From NCBI GenBank assembly GCA_021732085.1, contig JAKFVQ010000025.1, positions 172,742 to 236,741 of the forward strand: a stretch of 64,000 nucleotides of DNA. The letters run 5' to 3'. The translations under genes and the position numbers were made by a program. Numbering within the stretch: the first letter of the stretch is position 1; each line of letters starts with the position of its first letter. This DNA is from Candidatus Obscuribacterales bacterium. GTDB taxonomy: Bacteria > Cyanobacteriota > Vampirovibrionia > Obscuribacterales > Obscuribacteraceae. Below the pieces are notes generated by a model. That model was not told where the DNA came from. It did not search any database and was given only the letters and a program-made list of their open reading frames with translations. Shown here one piece after another: positions 8,712 to 17,539 of this stretch.

Positions 8712-10730
8712 GTGAGCCAGAACCCAGATCCGCCAAATTCGGAGAATCCCGGTAATCGATCAGAATCGGCTTCACATCAAGATCCGAGTAAATCAATATA
8801 CAAAGACGAGGCGGTATCAGAACTGACTGGTTCAGCTGACGAGGTTCGTGAGAAAGCACCATCCATCGAAGAGCGAGAAGTATTAGCAAAAGAAGAGGAC
8901 GCAATACAAAGCTACGAAGAACGGGAGCTTCATTGGTACAGAAATATCTATCAAGGAGATCAAGTCCCCCAGTACACTTTACGCGCAGTTCTGATGGGCG
9001 GCATTCTGGGCATGCTCATGTCCATTTCAAATCTCTACACACATATCAAGTTAGGTTGGGGATTCGGCGTTGCAATAACGGCTTGCGTGCTGTCCTTCGT
9101 TATATGGCGCACGTTCATGCTTATCATTCCGAAGATTACACAAATGAGCATACTCGAAAGTAACTGTATGCAATCCACCGCGTCAGCGGCAGGATACTCA
9201 ACAGGCTCAACGGTAGCGATGGCATTTGGCGCATATTTGCTTATTGAAGGAAAGCATCTGGATTGGCAGATCTGCGCGATCTGGACCTTTGTTACGGCAA
9301 TGCTTGGAGTTATGCTTGCAGTGCCGATGAAGCGGCAGATGATCAACAAAGAACAACTACCATTCCCGAGCGGTATCGCCGCAGCTGAAACTTTGAAGAG
9401 TTTGTACGGCGGATCGAAAGAAGCAATTTACCAAGCCTACTCACTTGTAGTTGCTCTCATTCTAGGAGCGCTCACCGGTGTCGCCAGTAAAGGCGAATTC
9501 GGGTGGCAGAAAGCAATAGGTCTCAAACTGCCAGAGCTGATTCCATTCAACTTCACCTTGCAGGGCGTAAAGATGGAGACGTTAAAAGGCTTTGGATTCG
9601 AGCCAAGCTTATTGCTTTTAGCAGCAGGCATGATCGTCGGCATGCGCGTATCTCTTTCGATGTTTATCAGCGCACTTGTGCTCTATTGCGGACTGGGCCC
9701 GTGGCTGGTGAACAATCATATTATTGAATCAGGCAGCAAAATAGTTTCAATGTGGGCACTCTGGACTGGCACAGCGATAATGGTTTCTTCCGGATTGACT
9801 GCGTTTGCACTCCAATGGAAAACAATCGTTAGAACATTTCAGAACGTCAATAACGCAAGTGGCTTGACCGGAGACGCGGCGGAATTGGCAGAACTCAACA
9901 AAATGGAAGTCCCGCTGAAATGGTGCCTCTTTGGTGCAATTCCGCTTACTCTTTTGCTTGCTGTAGTCATGTGGGCTTCTTTCCAAATCTCGCTTCCGCT
10001 CGGCATCTTTGCCGCAACTATGAGCTTCTTGCTTGCACTTGTAGCGTGTCGGGCTACGGGTGAAACGGATATTACACCCACAGGAGCAATGGGCAAAGTT
10101 TCACAATTGACTTTTGCTGTACTTTGCCCTGGAAATATCACAGCAAACTTGATGACCGCTAGCGTAACAGCAAATACTGCTATCGCGTCTGCTGACTTGT
10201 TAACTGATCTCAAAAGCGGCTACATATTAGGAGCCAATCCGCGCAAACAGTTTTTCGCACAACTTACCGGAGTGCTTTTTGGCGTTGTAGCAGTGGTGCC
10301 ATCCTGGTATTTGATGATTCCGACGAGAGAAGCACTTCAGAAGTATGATCCACCAGCAACGAATATTTGGAAAGCTGTTGCAGAAGCGCTATCAAAAGGA
10401 ATTGACTCCATTCCCGAATCTGCACAAATGGGAATCATGGCAGGCTTAGCGCTGGGTTTCATCCTCACGCTAATAGATCATTTTTTTCCAAAACTGAAGA
10501 GATTCACTCCTTCATCTATGGGAATTGGATTAGCATGGGTGATGACTTTTCAAAATGCACTCGCATTTATGCTTGGCGCGTCAATCGCCTTGATTTGGAA
10601 AAAGATGCACACTAAATCAGCAGATGTATACACAATTCCAGTCGCGTCAGGTGCGATCGCAGGCGAATCACTCGCTTCCGCTTTTATTGCCATCATCAGC
10701 GCATTGTATGCGCTCAATTTGCTGCACTAA
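8712..10730 (+). CDS. OPT family oligopeptide/metal-chelate transporter
   Basis: A 672-residue inner-membrane protein starting at GTG 8712, with AAGGA about 8 bases upstream. The first 75 residues are hydrophilic and acidic. About 14-16 membrane helices follow. The SNCMQSTASAAGYSTGSTV segment corresponds to the conserved N/Q-x-x-Q-x-x-x-S-AG motif of OPT proteins, and the C-terminal half repeats the fold (ETDITPTGAMGKVSQL; ASGAIAGESLASA). Family members import small peptides or siderophore/iron chelates using the proton gradient. Length is typical for prokaryotic OPT members. It appears monocistronic; the substrate is not determinable. Confidence 0.92.
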   Translation: MSQNPDPPNSENPGNRSESASHQDPSKSIYKDEAVSELTGSADEVREKAPSIEEREVLAKEEDAIQSYEERELHWYRNIYQGDQVPQYTLRAVLMGGILGMLMSISNLYTHIKLGWGFGVAITACVLSFVIWRTFMLIIPKITQMSILESNCMQSTASAAGYSTGSTVAMAFGAYLLIEGKHLDWQICAIWTFVTAMLGVMLAVPMKRQMINKEQLPFPSGIAAAETLKSLYGGSKEAIYQAYSLVVALILGALTGVASKGEFGWQKAIGLKLPELIPFNFTLQGVKMETLKGFGFEPSLLLLAAGMIVGMRVSLSMFISALVLYCGLGPWLVNNHIIESGSKIVSMWALWTGTAIMVSSGLTAFALQWKTIVRTFQNVNNASGLTGDAAELAELNKMEVPLKWCLFGAIPLTLLLAVVMWASFQISLPLGIFAATMSFLLALVACRATGETDITPTGAMGKVSQLTFAVLCPGNITANLMTASVTANTAIASADLLTDLKSGYILGANPRKQFFAQLTGVLFGVVAVVPSWYLMIPTREALQKYDPPATNIWKAVAEALSKGIDSIPESAQMGIMAGLALGFILTLIDHFFPKLKRFTPSSMGIGLAWVMTFQNALAFMLGASIALIWKKMHTKSADVYTIPVASGAIAGESLASAFIAIISALYALNLLH

Positions 10731-10744
10731 AGTCGCACAGATTG

Positions 10745-11560
10745 TTATTCCGTTCTCAACATGAAGGTCGTGTTGCTTCCATCAGGACCGCGGCGATTTG
10801 AATAAATGTTTGGTCCCGGAGCATTAAGGATGACCGGATAGCCATATGGAACCGGAATCACAATTGGCGTGGAATCGCTGTATCCAAATGCGCCATTCGG
10901 ACCAACGCTGGAATAATTGATACCACCCATTTGCGGTCCGTAATAAAACGGCAGAGGCGAAGCAGAGGTAGAGCGTGCATTGAAGCCGCCGTTGAAGCCA
11001 CCTCTGGACGGGTTGTATCCAAATCCAGCTCCAATCTGTGAATTAGTAAAATTGGAATAGGAACCGACACCAGTGAAAAATGGTGGCGTGTTGCCTGCGC
11101 TCGGATCGGCGGACCGTGAAGGGGGCTGCGAGGTGAAATCTGCCGCCGACCGCCTGTCGATCTGCGGACTTGAATTCGTGAACGGGTTCGATTGCGGAAA
11201 TGCTTTTACGGCCGGCGTTTCTTCCTCAGGCAAAGAATGTTTCCCATGATAAATCAAAACATCGCCATTACTCTTTTTAATCACCATCGGAGTGAGTGGC
11301 GGATCGACCTGATCGGCTTTCTTCTCAAAATCCGAACCGTCCTTCCCTTGAGTTTTATACAACAATGCGAGGTTACGGTAGATTGATGCAACTTTGCTTC
11401 TATCGGATTCCTCTGTTAGAGCTTGAATATACAGACGCTCAGCCTTTGCATAATCTCCAGCACGAAATGCCTTGATTCCTTCGCTATTAGAATCAGCAGC
11501 CCATACGGGTGTCGATACCAGTAAAAGGAGAGAAACAAAACTCTGGGGTAGCTGTCGCAT
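10745..11560 (-). CDS. exported TPR-like protein with Gly/Asn/Ser-rich tail
   Basis: A 271-residue protein with a signal peptide (QSFVSLLLLVSTPVWAAD, cleavage near residue 22). Residues 25-85 look like one or two TPR helices (AFRAGDYAKAERLYIQAL; VASIYRNLALLYKTQGK). From about residue 120 the sequence is low-complexity and rich in Ser, Asn, Gly, Pro and Phe, and lacks predicted domains. It ends 14 bases from the stop of the convergent transporter gene. Likely periplasmic or surface-exposed; function unknown. Confidence 0.75.
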   Translation of the reverse strand: MRQLPQSFVSLLLLVSTPVWAADSNSEGIKAFRAGDYAKAERLYIQALTEESDRSKVASIYRNLALLYKTQGKDGSDFEKKADQVDPPLTPMVIKKSNGDVLIYHGKHSLPEEETPAVKAFPQSNPFTNSSPQIDRRSAADFTSQPPSRSADPSAGNTPPFFTGVGSYSNFTNSQIGAGFGYNPSRGGFNGGFNARSTSASPLPFYYGPQMGGINYSSVGPNGAFGYSDSTPIVIPVPYGYPVILNAPGPNIYSNRRGPDGSNTTFMLRTE

Positions 11561-11867
11561 TTGTTGTTCAGTAGGACCGATGAGTCACACTACCAACTTA
11601 CCACGAATCAATGGCCGCTACTACTTCTTCGTTTCTTTTCAAGCCTGTAAGGACCATGGTGCCATATCTTTCCTGCTTTGAATCACTCTAAGTCCTGAAT
11701 CTAATGCTCTGCCTGTTTTGGCGCTTTTTCGGCAGCAGATTGGCGCCATCCTGGCAGTATTGTGGTGTGGGCATTTTCGCGGGTGCATTACACAAAAATT
11801 CCACATTATTCGCACGCTCGTCACACGGCGACAAGATTAGCCTAAAAGCGTTGGGGGCAGGGCGAAC
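11561..11867. other. intergenic region, no gene seen
   Basis: About 307 bp between the exported TPR-like gene (minus) and a small plus-strand gene. Frames are open on both strands but their translations are rich in Cys, His and Arg without any domain pattern. I see no strong promoter or hairpin. Confidence 0.35.
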
Positions 11868-12098
11868 ATGATAATATTCACGACAAAACTACCGCAGACT
11901 TTCGAACAATACGTTAAAACCAGCAACGATGAAATTAAAGTCGGAGCGATGGACCAAGAAGAAATAGATGCGCTGACAGAGCTATGGAGCAATCTCGTCA
12001 TTATCAGATCGGCGCTCAGCTATAAGCGAAAGAAGCGTGCCCAAGTCGACAACGATGCTTACTTTCATCGCGACTGGAGTCCACGCTATCCGGTTTAG
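11868..12098 (+). CDS. small hypothetical protein
   Basis: A 76-residue ORF, probably cytoplasmic and helical (SNDEIKVGAMDQEEIDALTE). ATG 11868 follows an AGGG sequence at a spacing of 5-6 bases. Its stop codon lies in the loop of a 7-bp hairpin (12088-12106), which would be natural for a real gene ending there. No homologous family is recognised. Confidence 0.45.
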   Translation: MIIFTTKLPQTFEQYVKTSNDEIKVGAMDQEEIDALTELWSNLVIIRSALSYKRKKRAQVDNDAYFHRDWSPRYPV

Positions 12099-12106
12099 CA
12101 CCGGAT
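12088..12106. terminator. hairpin between convergent genes
   Basis: ATCCGGT and ACCGGAT pair perfectly around the loop TTTAGC, of which the TAG is the stop of the plus-strand ORF. It sits between convergent ORFs and could end transcription in both directions, but there is no strong T run. Confidence 0.45.
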
Positions 12107-12129
12107 GGAAATCGATATCCTGCGCGCGA

Positions 12130-12522
12130 CTAAAAGAAACTTTTTCCAGGCGGCGATTGATTCATTGTCGCCACCTGCTGAAATTCTGGATCATAGATTT
12201 TGTCGATTACAAATGTTCCTGATGTTTCCCAATCCCCGGACTTCCAATTAGGACCGGGATTACGCTTTCTCACTTCCTGACTCTGAATCATGGCATGTCC
12301 CCAGACAATCCACTTTCCATCTAAATTCTGAACAAGAAATACCCTGACGGGATCAAGGTGAAAAAGCCGAGCATCTTCCTTGCAAAAAGGAAAAATTTTG
12401 CCTTTGAATTCCTCACTGCTGATGGGTGTTTCGATATGGCGATCGCGATTAAGCAACTCCGCCGGAAAGCCTTGCTCTTCCGTCAAGTTCAGCGTGTCAT
12501 TAACTTCGATATTGCTGCCCAT
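12130..12522 (-). CDS. small hypothetical protein
   Basis: A 130-residue soluble protein. ATG 12522 is supported by GGAG 7 bases upstream. The middle reads FHLDPVRVFLVQNLDGKWIVWG and the rest is rich in Asp, Glu and Asn; it has the look of a small beta-rich domain. No signal peptide or known motif. Neighbours are unrelated small genes, so no role can be inferred. Confidence 0.65.
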   Translation of the reverse strand: MGSNIEVNDTLNLTEEQGFPAELLNRDRHIETPISSEEFKGKIFPFCKEDARLFHLDPVRVFLVQNLDGKWIVWGHAMIQSQEVRKRNPGPNWKSGDWETSGTFVIDKIYDPEFQQVATMNQSPPGKSFF

Positions 12523-12707
12523 TGAGAACTCCAGCGATGCTGCTTCGTGCTGTGAATTATTTCACGAAAGACGAATCATGAACTGGCCAATTTCTCATCA
12601 ACGATGACTAACTCAATTAACGAATCAGCATAGCGCGAAAGCTTACTAACAACTGATTCTTCCTTACTTAGGACTACTATGCATGATTGCACAGGTATGC
12701 GGCACCC

Positions 12708-12809
12708 TTAAAGCAGTCCTTTCAGATAGAAAGACAGTGCTGCCGACATGACGACAAGAACAGTGCCCATTCCCATCCACCCGCGCCGATATTCAATTTT
12801 GCTGTACAT
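12708..12809 (-). CDS. very small single-helix membrane protein
   Basis: A 33-residue ORF: MYSKIEYRRG, then a hydrophobic helix MGTVLVVMSAALSFYLKG, ending LL. A charged N-terminus followed by one membrane helix is the usual form of bacterial membrane microproteins. A GGCGG sequence lies about 10 bases before the ATG. Nothing else explains this 400-bp gap. Support is composition only. Confidence 0.4.
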   Translation of the reverse strand: MYSKIEYRRGWMGMGTVLVVMSAALSFYLKGLL

Positions 12810-12930
12810 ACTTTGGTCCGCCTATTTATTACTATTTCAGTTTAGCCGTCGCAAATGGCAAATTTGGGTCAAAAAACAAGGTTTTTCTTAGAACTATCAC
12901 ATGAGTAGTACACAACGAGAAATCTCAAAT

Positions 12931-13353
12931 CTACAGAAACGAGAATGTTCCACTGAGACATACGCGGACGGCTTCCTGGACGAATAGATCCAACGCGATA
13001 GCGCCAAATACCGTTACGGAGAAGAATACCCAAGCACCGAACGGAAGCTTTCCGGTTCGCTTATTCACGTTCAATTGCCGTGAAGCATGCTTTCCACCAT
13101 ATAGGAGAATTACACCAGCTAAAAACATGAAGCCTGCGATAAAAATCATTTTGTCATCAAGGACTACGTAGTCCTCCTTCATAGCAGTGACGATCACATC
13201 GAACACTTTTATCTTCATCATTAGAGCAGACATGGTAACTGCAAAGAATCCTGCTCGCCTGCAATTGCGATCCAAAGTCTCGGGAGAGAGGTCGCTCACC
13301 TCGGTCCAGCTGCCTGCTACTATTTCGGGTCGCTTACCCATCTGTGCGTTCAT
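12931..13353 (-). CDS. integral membrane protein
   Basis: A 140-residue protein. ATG 13353 is chosen because GAGGAG lies 8 bases upstream; the open frame reaches 13488 but the extra part is not protein-like. Hydrophobic helices lie near residues 35-50 (weak), 73-92 (MIFIAGFMFLAGVILLYGG) and 112-135 (AWVFFSVTVFGAIALDLFV), with a basic loop HASRQLNVNKRTGK between the last two. The gene is divergent from the sigma factor gene, 100 bp apart with a shared inverted repeat. Function unknown. Confidence 0.7.
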   Translation of the reverse strand: MNAQMGKRPEIVAGSWTEVSDLSPETLDRNCRRAGFFAVTMSALMMKIKVFDVIVTAMKEDYVVLDDKMIFIAGFMFLAGVILLYGGKHASRQLNVNKRTGKLPFGAWVFFSVTVFGAIALDLFVQEAVRVCLSGTFSFL

Positions 13354-13405
13354 TTTCTTTACTCCTCGTCTTGCGATGTGACAAGTATCGCTTTCGAATG
13401 CGAAA

Positions 13406-13425
13406 ATACAAGGGCAAGCTTGTAT
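13406..13425. promoter_or_regulatory. inverted repeat in divergent promoter region
   Basis: ATACAAG and CTTGTAT are separated by 6 bases, 29 bp upstream of the sigma factor start and 53 bp upstream of the divergent membrane protein start. Position suggests an operator or part of the sigma factor promoter. Confidence 0.4.
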
Positions 13426-13453
13426 CATTATTGGGTCGGCGGATAAATCATCA

Positions 13454-14719
13454 ATGAGTTTGCAGAACAACCGCGGTACAAGCGACAAAATTCGCGACGT
13501 TGTCGATGAGTTATATCGAGAGCAGTCCCGCAGAGTCTATGCATCTCTTGTTAGGATTCTAGGCGATTTTGACCTTGCCGAAGAAGCAATGCAAGAAGCA
13601 TTTACCGCTGCGATAAATCAATGGAGCACAGAGGGAATTCCGGCAAATCCGAGAGCATGGTTAGTATCCACAGCGCGATTCAAAGCCATCGATACAATTC
13701 GGCGCCGAGCAAAATTTGATAAGACAATCGAACAATATGCAGATTGGTTAGCGCCTGGAAGCACAGAAGCAGAGGCATTCGATGAGGATACTTTCAAGGA
13801 CGACTTGCTTCGCTTAATTTTCACGTGCTGCCACCCGGCCTTATCACCGAACGCGCAAATAGCTTTGACGCTGAGGGAAACATGTGGATTAACAACAGAA
13901 GAAATCGCATCAGCTTTTCTCAGTAGCGCTGTGACGATCGCGCAGCGTATAGTTCGGGCAAAATCAAAGATCCGCGATGCAAAAATACCTTATGAGGTGC
14001 CCGCAAAAGAGGACCTTCACGAGCGGTTGGATTCTGTACTCTCTGTCATTTATCTAGTATTCAACGAAGGTTACTCCGCATCATCAGGAGAGGCTGCCAC
14101 GCGCCTTGACCTGTCGTCTAAAGCGATTCATCTGGGCGAAGTTCTGTTCGATTTATTACCTGACGCAGAAGTAATAGGTTTATTAGCGCTGATGTTATTA
14201 CACGAATCAAGGCGCACGGCGAGAACAGACAAGAATGGCGACCTTATCCTGCTTGAAGATCAAGATCGATCGTTATGGAATCAAGAACAAATTAGGAGAG
14301 GGCTGGAATTGGTTCAACAAGCGATGGCGGCACCAGAATTCGGCACGTACACTATACAAGCAGCTATTTCGGCCGTACACGCAAGAGCAGTGACAGCAGC
14401 TGCGACCGATTGGAATCAAATAGTAGGTTTGTACGACATCTTGTTGCAAGCGGAATCATCGCCGGTTATCGAACTCAATCGAGCAGTTGCTGTTGCGATG
14501 CGAGATGGTCCACGAATTGGCTTGCAATTAATTGATGAAATTCTCAAGCGTGGAGATCTCAAGGATTACCACCTCTTGCATGCGGCGAAAGCTGAATTGA
14601 GTCGACGCTCGGGCAGCGTAGCCGAGGCACGCGCTTCTTATCAACTAGCTCTCAGCCTCGCAAAACAAGAGCCAGAGCGGCGTTTTCTTCAGAATCGACT
14701 GCTGGAACTAAATGAATAA
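13454..14719 (+). CDS. ECF42-type RNA polymerase sigma factor with long C-terminal extension
   Basis: A 421-residue protein, about twice the length of a plain ECF sigma factor. Region 2 lies near residues 15-85 (LAEEAMQEAFTAAINQW; ARFKAIDTIRRRAKFD) and region 4 near 115-165 (LTLRETCGLTTEEIASAFL). It is followed by a DUF6596-type segment (LSVIYLVFNEGYSASSGEAA, LLALMLLHESRRTAR) and TPR-like helices to the C-terminus. This architecture is that of ECF42 (SigJ-like) factors, which lack a classical anti-sigma factor, depend on the C-terminal domain, and are encoded with DGPF/YCII proteins. The downstream genes fit exactly. Confidence 0.93.
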   Translation: MSLQNNRGTSDKIRDVVDELYREQSRRVYASLVRILGDFDLAEEAMQEAFTAAINQWSTEGIPANPRAWLVSTARFKAIDTIRRRAKFDKTIEQYADWLAPGSTEAEAFDEDTFKDDLLRLIFTCCHPALSPNAQIALTLRETCGLTTEEIASAFLSSAVTIAQRIVRAKSKIRDAKIPYEVPAKEDLHERLDSVLSVIYLVFNEGYSASSGEAATRLDLSSKAIHLGEVLFDLLPDAEVIGLLALMLLHESRRTARTDKNGDLILLEDQDRSLWNQEQIRRGLELVQQAMAAPEFGTYTIQAAISAVHARAVTAAATDWNQIVGLYDILLQAESSPVIELNRAVAVAMRDGPRIGLQLIDEILKRGDLKDYHLLHAAKAELSRRSGSVAEARASYQLALSLAKQEPERRFLQNRLLELNE

Positions 14720-14807
14720 CATCTCATAATTCTCATGTCGATCTGGCACCTCTTCATTCGACTAATCGTTGAAAGAGTAAAATCGCAAATTTGCAAGGAG
14801 GTAAACG

Positions 14808-15200
14808 ATGAAATTCATATGTCTGGGTTATGCGGACGAATCGAAGCTTGCTGCAATGACAAAAGAGGAAATGGAAGCAGCCGTCGAGGAATGTTTTTCC
14901 TACGACGACGATCTAAGACGCGGCGGACATTTCGCTGGCGGACACGCATTGCAAAGTGCGACGAATGCTGTCACCGTCCGCCAACGCAGCGGCAAAGTCG
15001 AAGTAACCGACGGACCTTTTGCAGAAACAAAGGAACAGATTGGCGGTATCCTTTATCTCGAAGCGAAAGATCTCAATCAAGCGATTGCCCTGATGTCAAA
15101 ACATCCGGGCGTCAAATTCGGTCCCTTTGAAGTTCGTCCTGTCGATGAAGCGTTCATGAAAATATTCGAGGACCGATGTAAGGCTTCGCAAGTGAATTAA
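14808..15200 (+). CDS. DGPF/YCII-domain protein 1
   Basis: A 130-residue protein with a very strong ribosome binding site (AAGGAGG, 7 bases before ATG). The family signature [18 protein letters not shown] lies near residues 65-82, with an N-terminal strand [15 protein letters not shown]-like proteins are ferredoxin-fold dimers of uncertain catalytic role; DGPF members are the standard partners of ECF42 sigma factors. It is the first of three successive paralogues downstream of the sigma gene, probably in one operon. Confidence 0.92.
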   Translation: MKFICLGYADESKLAAMTKEEMEAAVEECFSYDDDLRRGGHFAGGHALQSATNAVTVRQRSGKVEVTDGPFAETKEQIGGILYLEAKDLNQAIALMSKHPGVKFGPFEVRPVDEAFMKIFEDRCKASQVN

Positions 15201-15211
15201 GGGGATTAGTC

Positions 15212-15598
15212 ATGAAATACATGTTGCTCATTTACAGCGATGAAAAACTTTGGTCTGATGGCGAACGCGCAGAATGCATGGCCGAATCCACAGCGATCTG
15301 CCATGAACTTCAAACCAAAGGCCAATTTCTCGGCGCATCACCACTGCATTCTGTAAATGCCGCTACCAGCCTCCGAATCCGCAACGGAAAGAAGCAAATT
15401 ACCGACGGTCCCTTTGCAGAAACCACGGAGCAACTGGGTGGCTACTACATCATCGATGTAAAAAATCTCGATGAAGCGATCGCAATCGCAAGCAGTCTTC
15501 CGCCAGCAAAAAAGGGAACAGTCGAAATCAGACCGATTTTCGAATTAGAGAATTTGCCCGAAGAATCAAACCGCGAGCAGATAGCTACGCAGAACTGA
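15212..15598 (+). CDS. DGPF/YCII-domain protein 2
   Basis: A 128-residue paralogue of the preceding protein, 11 bases downstream with AAGGGGA before the ATG. It starts MKYMLLIYSDE and carries [18 protein letters not shown] near residues 62-79, then an EIRPIFEL strand. The family's Asp-Gly-Pro-Phe is intact. Close spacing argues for translation in one transcript with its neighbours, presumably under the ECF42 factor. Confidence 0.92.
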   Translation: MKYMLLIYSDEKLWSDGERAECMAESTAICHELQTKGQFLGASPLHSVNAATSLRIRNGKKQITDGPFAETTEQLGGYYIIDVKNLDEAIAIASSLPPAKKGTVEIRPIFELENLPEESNREQIATQN

Positions 15599-15646
15599 AA
15601 ACAGCAAACCAATTAAGTCTAAGCATTAATGATAGGAATAACAAAA

Positions 15647-16075
15647 ATGAAAGTAATGGTAATTGTCAAAGCAAGCAAAGGTTCAGAAGCCGGCGAGATG
15701 CCCACAGAACAACTTCTAACCGAAATGGGAAACTACAACGAGCAGCTCGTTAAAGCTGGCATCATGCTCGGCGGGGATGGACTTCATCCCAGCTCCAAGG
15801 GCTTTCGAGTTCGCTTTTCCGGAAAAGACAGATCGGTAGTTAATGGTCCTTTTGCAGAAACGAAAGAGTTGATCGCCGGCTACTGGATTTGGCAAGTAAA
15901 GTCGATGGAAGAAGCGATCGAGTGGGTCAAGAAATGCCCGAATCCGATGAACGAAGAAAGCGATATTGAAATCCGCCAAATTTTCGAAGCCGAAGATTTC
16001 GGTGCTGAGTTCACGCCGGAGCTGCGCGAACAAGAAGAACGCATTCGAAAAGAAGCGGCAAAATTGCAATCGTAA
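15647..16075 (+). CDS. DGPF/YCII-domain protein 3
   Basis: A 142-residue third paralogue. ATG 15647 is taken because it gives the family N-terminus (MKVMVIVKASKGSEAGEMP) and has AGGA 10 bases upstream; an in-frame ATG at 15629 would add six residues. The signature [16 protein letters not shown] has Asn in place of Asp in the DGPF motif, a small divergence from its two neighbours. The C-terminus has a longer charged helix (ELREQEERIRKEAAKLQS). Confidence 0.9.
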   Translation: MKVMVIVKASKGSEAGEMPTEQLLTEMGNYNEQLVKAGIMLGGDGLHPSSKGFRVRFSGKDRSVVNGPFAETKELIAGYWIWQVKSMEEAIEWVKKCPNPMNEESDIEIRQIFEAEDFGAEFTPELREQEERIRKEAAKLQS

Positions 16076-16113
16076 AACATACGAATCAACATACATTTAT
16101 CGAGGTTTAAATC

Positions 16114-16605
16114 ATGTCAAAGTCAACTAACAAAATCCCGCCAGGCGTTTCAACTCTAACTCCTTACTTGATCATAAAAGGCGTTGCCGAAGCAATTGAG
16201 TTCTACAAGAAAGCATTCGGCGCGGAAGAAATGAACCGCATGGCAATGCCGGACGGGCGAATTATGCACGCTGCGCTAAAGTTCGGAGAGAGCACTCTAT
16301 TTTTGAGCGATGAGTTCCCAGAATACGATTGTGGTCTTAGCCCCGCTTCGCTAAAGAGCGCCCATGCAACCATGCATCTTTTTGTTGAAGATGTAGATAA
16401 AGTCTATAAGCAAGCAATCGAAGCTGGCGCTAAAGGTTTGCAAGAACCCGAGCTGATGTTCTGGGGCGATCGGTATGGCAGAGTCGTTGATCCGTTCGGC
16501 CAGCCATGGAGCCTTGCCACACACATGGAAGATTTGACGCCGGAAGAAATGAAAGAGCGAATGATGAAGGGGTGCCCGCCGGCCCAAGAGGCAGCAAAGG
16601 TATAA
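16114..16605 (+). CDS. VOC-superfamily (PhnB/glyoxalase-like) protein
   Basis: A 163-residue protein with the PhnB-type vicinal oxygen chelate fold: LTPYLIIKGVAEAIEFYKKA, AALKFGESTLFLSDEFPE, ATMHLFVEDVDKVYKQA and FWGDRYGRVVDPFGQPWSLA. It ends with LTPEEMKERM, usual in this subgroup. VOC proteins bind a metal and catalyse isomerisation, lyase or dioxygenase steps; PhnB-like members are frequently encoded with DGPF proteins and ECF factors. It closes the ECF42 gene set, 38 bp after the third DGPF gene. No substrate can be assigned. Confidence 0.9.
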   Translation: MSKSTNKIPPGVSTLTPYLIIKGVAEAIEFYKKAFGAEEMNRMAMPDGRIMHAALKFGESTLFLSDEFPEYDCGLSPASLKSAHATMHLFVEDVDKVYKQAIEAGAKGLQEPELMFWGDRYGRVVDPFGQPWSLATHMEDLTPEEMKERMMKGCPPAQEAAKV

Positions 16606-16633
16606 TCTTTGCTTTTTCAAAGTGATCTATAAT

Positions 16634-16658
16634 CGCCCTGTTGTACATCAGCAGGGCG
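16634..16658 (+). terminator. probable terminator of the ECF42 operon
   Basis: CGCCCTG and CAGGGCG form a 7-bp stem with an 11-base loop, followed by TTTACTT. It lies 29 bases after the VOC stop and 17 bases before the next gene. Confidence 0.55.
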
Positions 16659-16674
16659 TTTACTTAGGTCGAGT

Positions 16675-17385
16675 ATGAAAAGATTATTTGAAACATTAGC
16701 CATCTCACTTATAGCGATTAACAGCCTGTCACCGGCACTTGCAGGTGATATGAACGATCTAAGAGGAAAGCGCTACGGCGAAGTGCTCCTCGGTAAAGGC
16801 GGACTGGTCGGTCCCGACGAATTTGATGTCTACAATACAATCGGACTAAATGATTGCCCCCAAGATTTATGGAGCAAGCTTGACCCGGAAAAGATTAAGG
16901 CCGAAAATGGCGTTAAAGCAGTGAAGCTTAACGGACCCCGCTATTGGACTATCGATGGGCTGAGAAATAGCGTGTTGGTTGATAAACAAACGAAGAGTTT
17001 TGGCGGCATTGAAATGCGCCACGCAGGTACACTCAAACTAACAATCAAAGACAAACTGAGTATTGGGAAACCGTACGTTGAACATCAAGTTGCACGGCAA
17101 ACGATCTGGTTGTTTTTGGCAGGAAAACCTGTTTATCAGCTGATCAGCCCAGATGGATCTGTATACTTTATGCAGTCATATAGCATTCAGAAGCAACAAC
17201 AAGATCCAGACAGCCTGACAAAACTGGCAAGTAAGCTTAGCCTAAAAGACGGTTGGAAATTTAGAACAGTTACGCTCAAAAAAGACTTTGAAGTTAAGGC
17301 TGAAAATGGTGTCGCCTTCGTTGTTCAAGATGATCTAAGCAACACATATCAAAAATCATCGGCCAAGGAAACCGATAGTCTGTAA
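16675..17385 (+). CDS. exported protein of unknown function
   Basis: A 236-residue protein with a signal peptide (RLFETLAISLIAINSLSPALAG, cleavage near residue 24). The mature part begins DMNDLRGKRYGEVLLGKGGL and continues with a pattern of beta strands (YNTIGLNDCPQDLW, KLNGPRYWTIDGL, FGGIEMRHAGTLKL). The strong GxRYxE/LNDCP pattern suggests a conserved exported family, but I cannot name it. No membrane helix other than the signal. Likely periplasmic. Confidence 0.75.
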   Translation: MKRLFETLAISLIAINSLSPALAGDMNDLRGKRYGEVLLGKGGLVGPDEFDVYNTIGLNDCPQDLWSKLDPEKIKAENGVKAVKLNGPRYWTIDGLRNSVLVDKQTKSFGGIEMRHAGTLKLTIKDKLSIGKPYVEHQVARQTIWLFLAGKPVYQLISPDGSVYFMQSYSIQKQQQDPDSLTKLASKLSLKDGWKFRTVTLKKDFEVKAENGVAFVVQDDLSNTYQKSSAKETDSL

Positions 17386-17539
17386 GGTGGTCAATTCCGT
17401 TGTTGGAAATAACACTGATTGAATTTTCCTAGTTACCGATAAAGGAATTTACTTTTATCCCGCGACGGAAACACCAAATAAATATCAGGAATGAAGCTGT
17501 AAAGCGACTTGCAGTTATCTCCCCTGAAAAGGAGACCTC

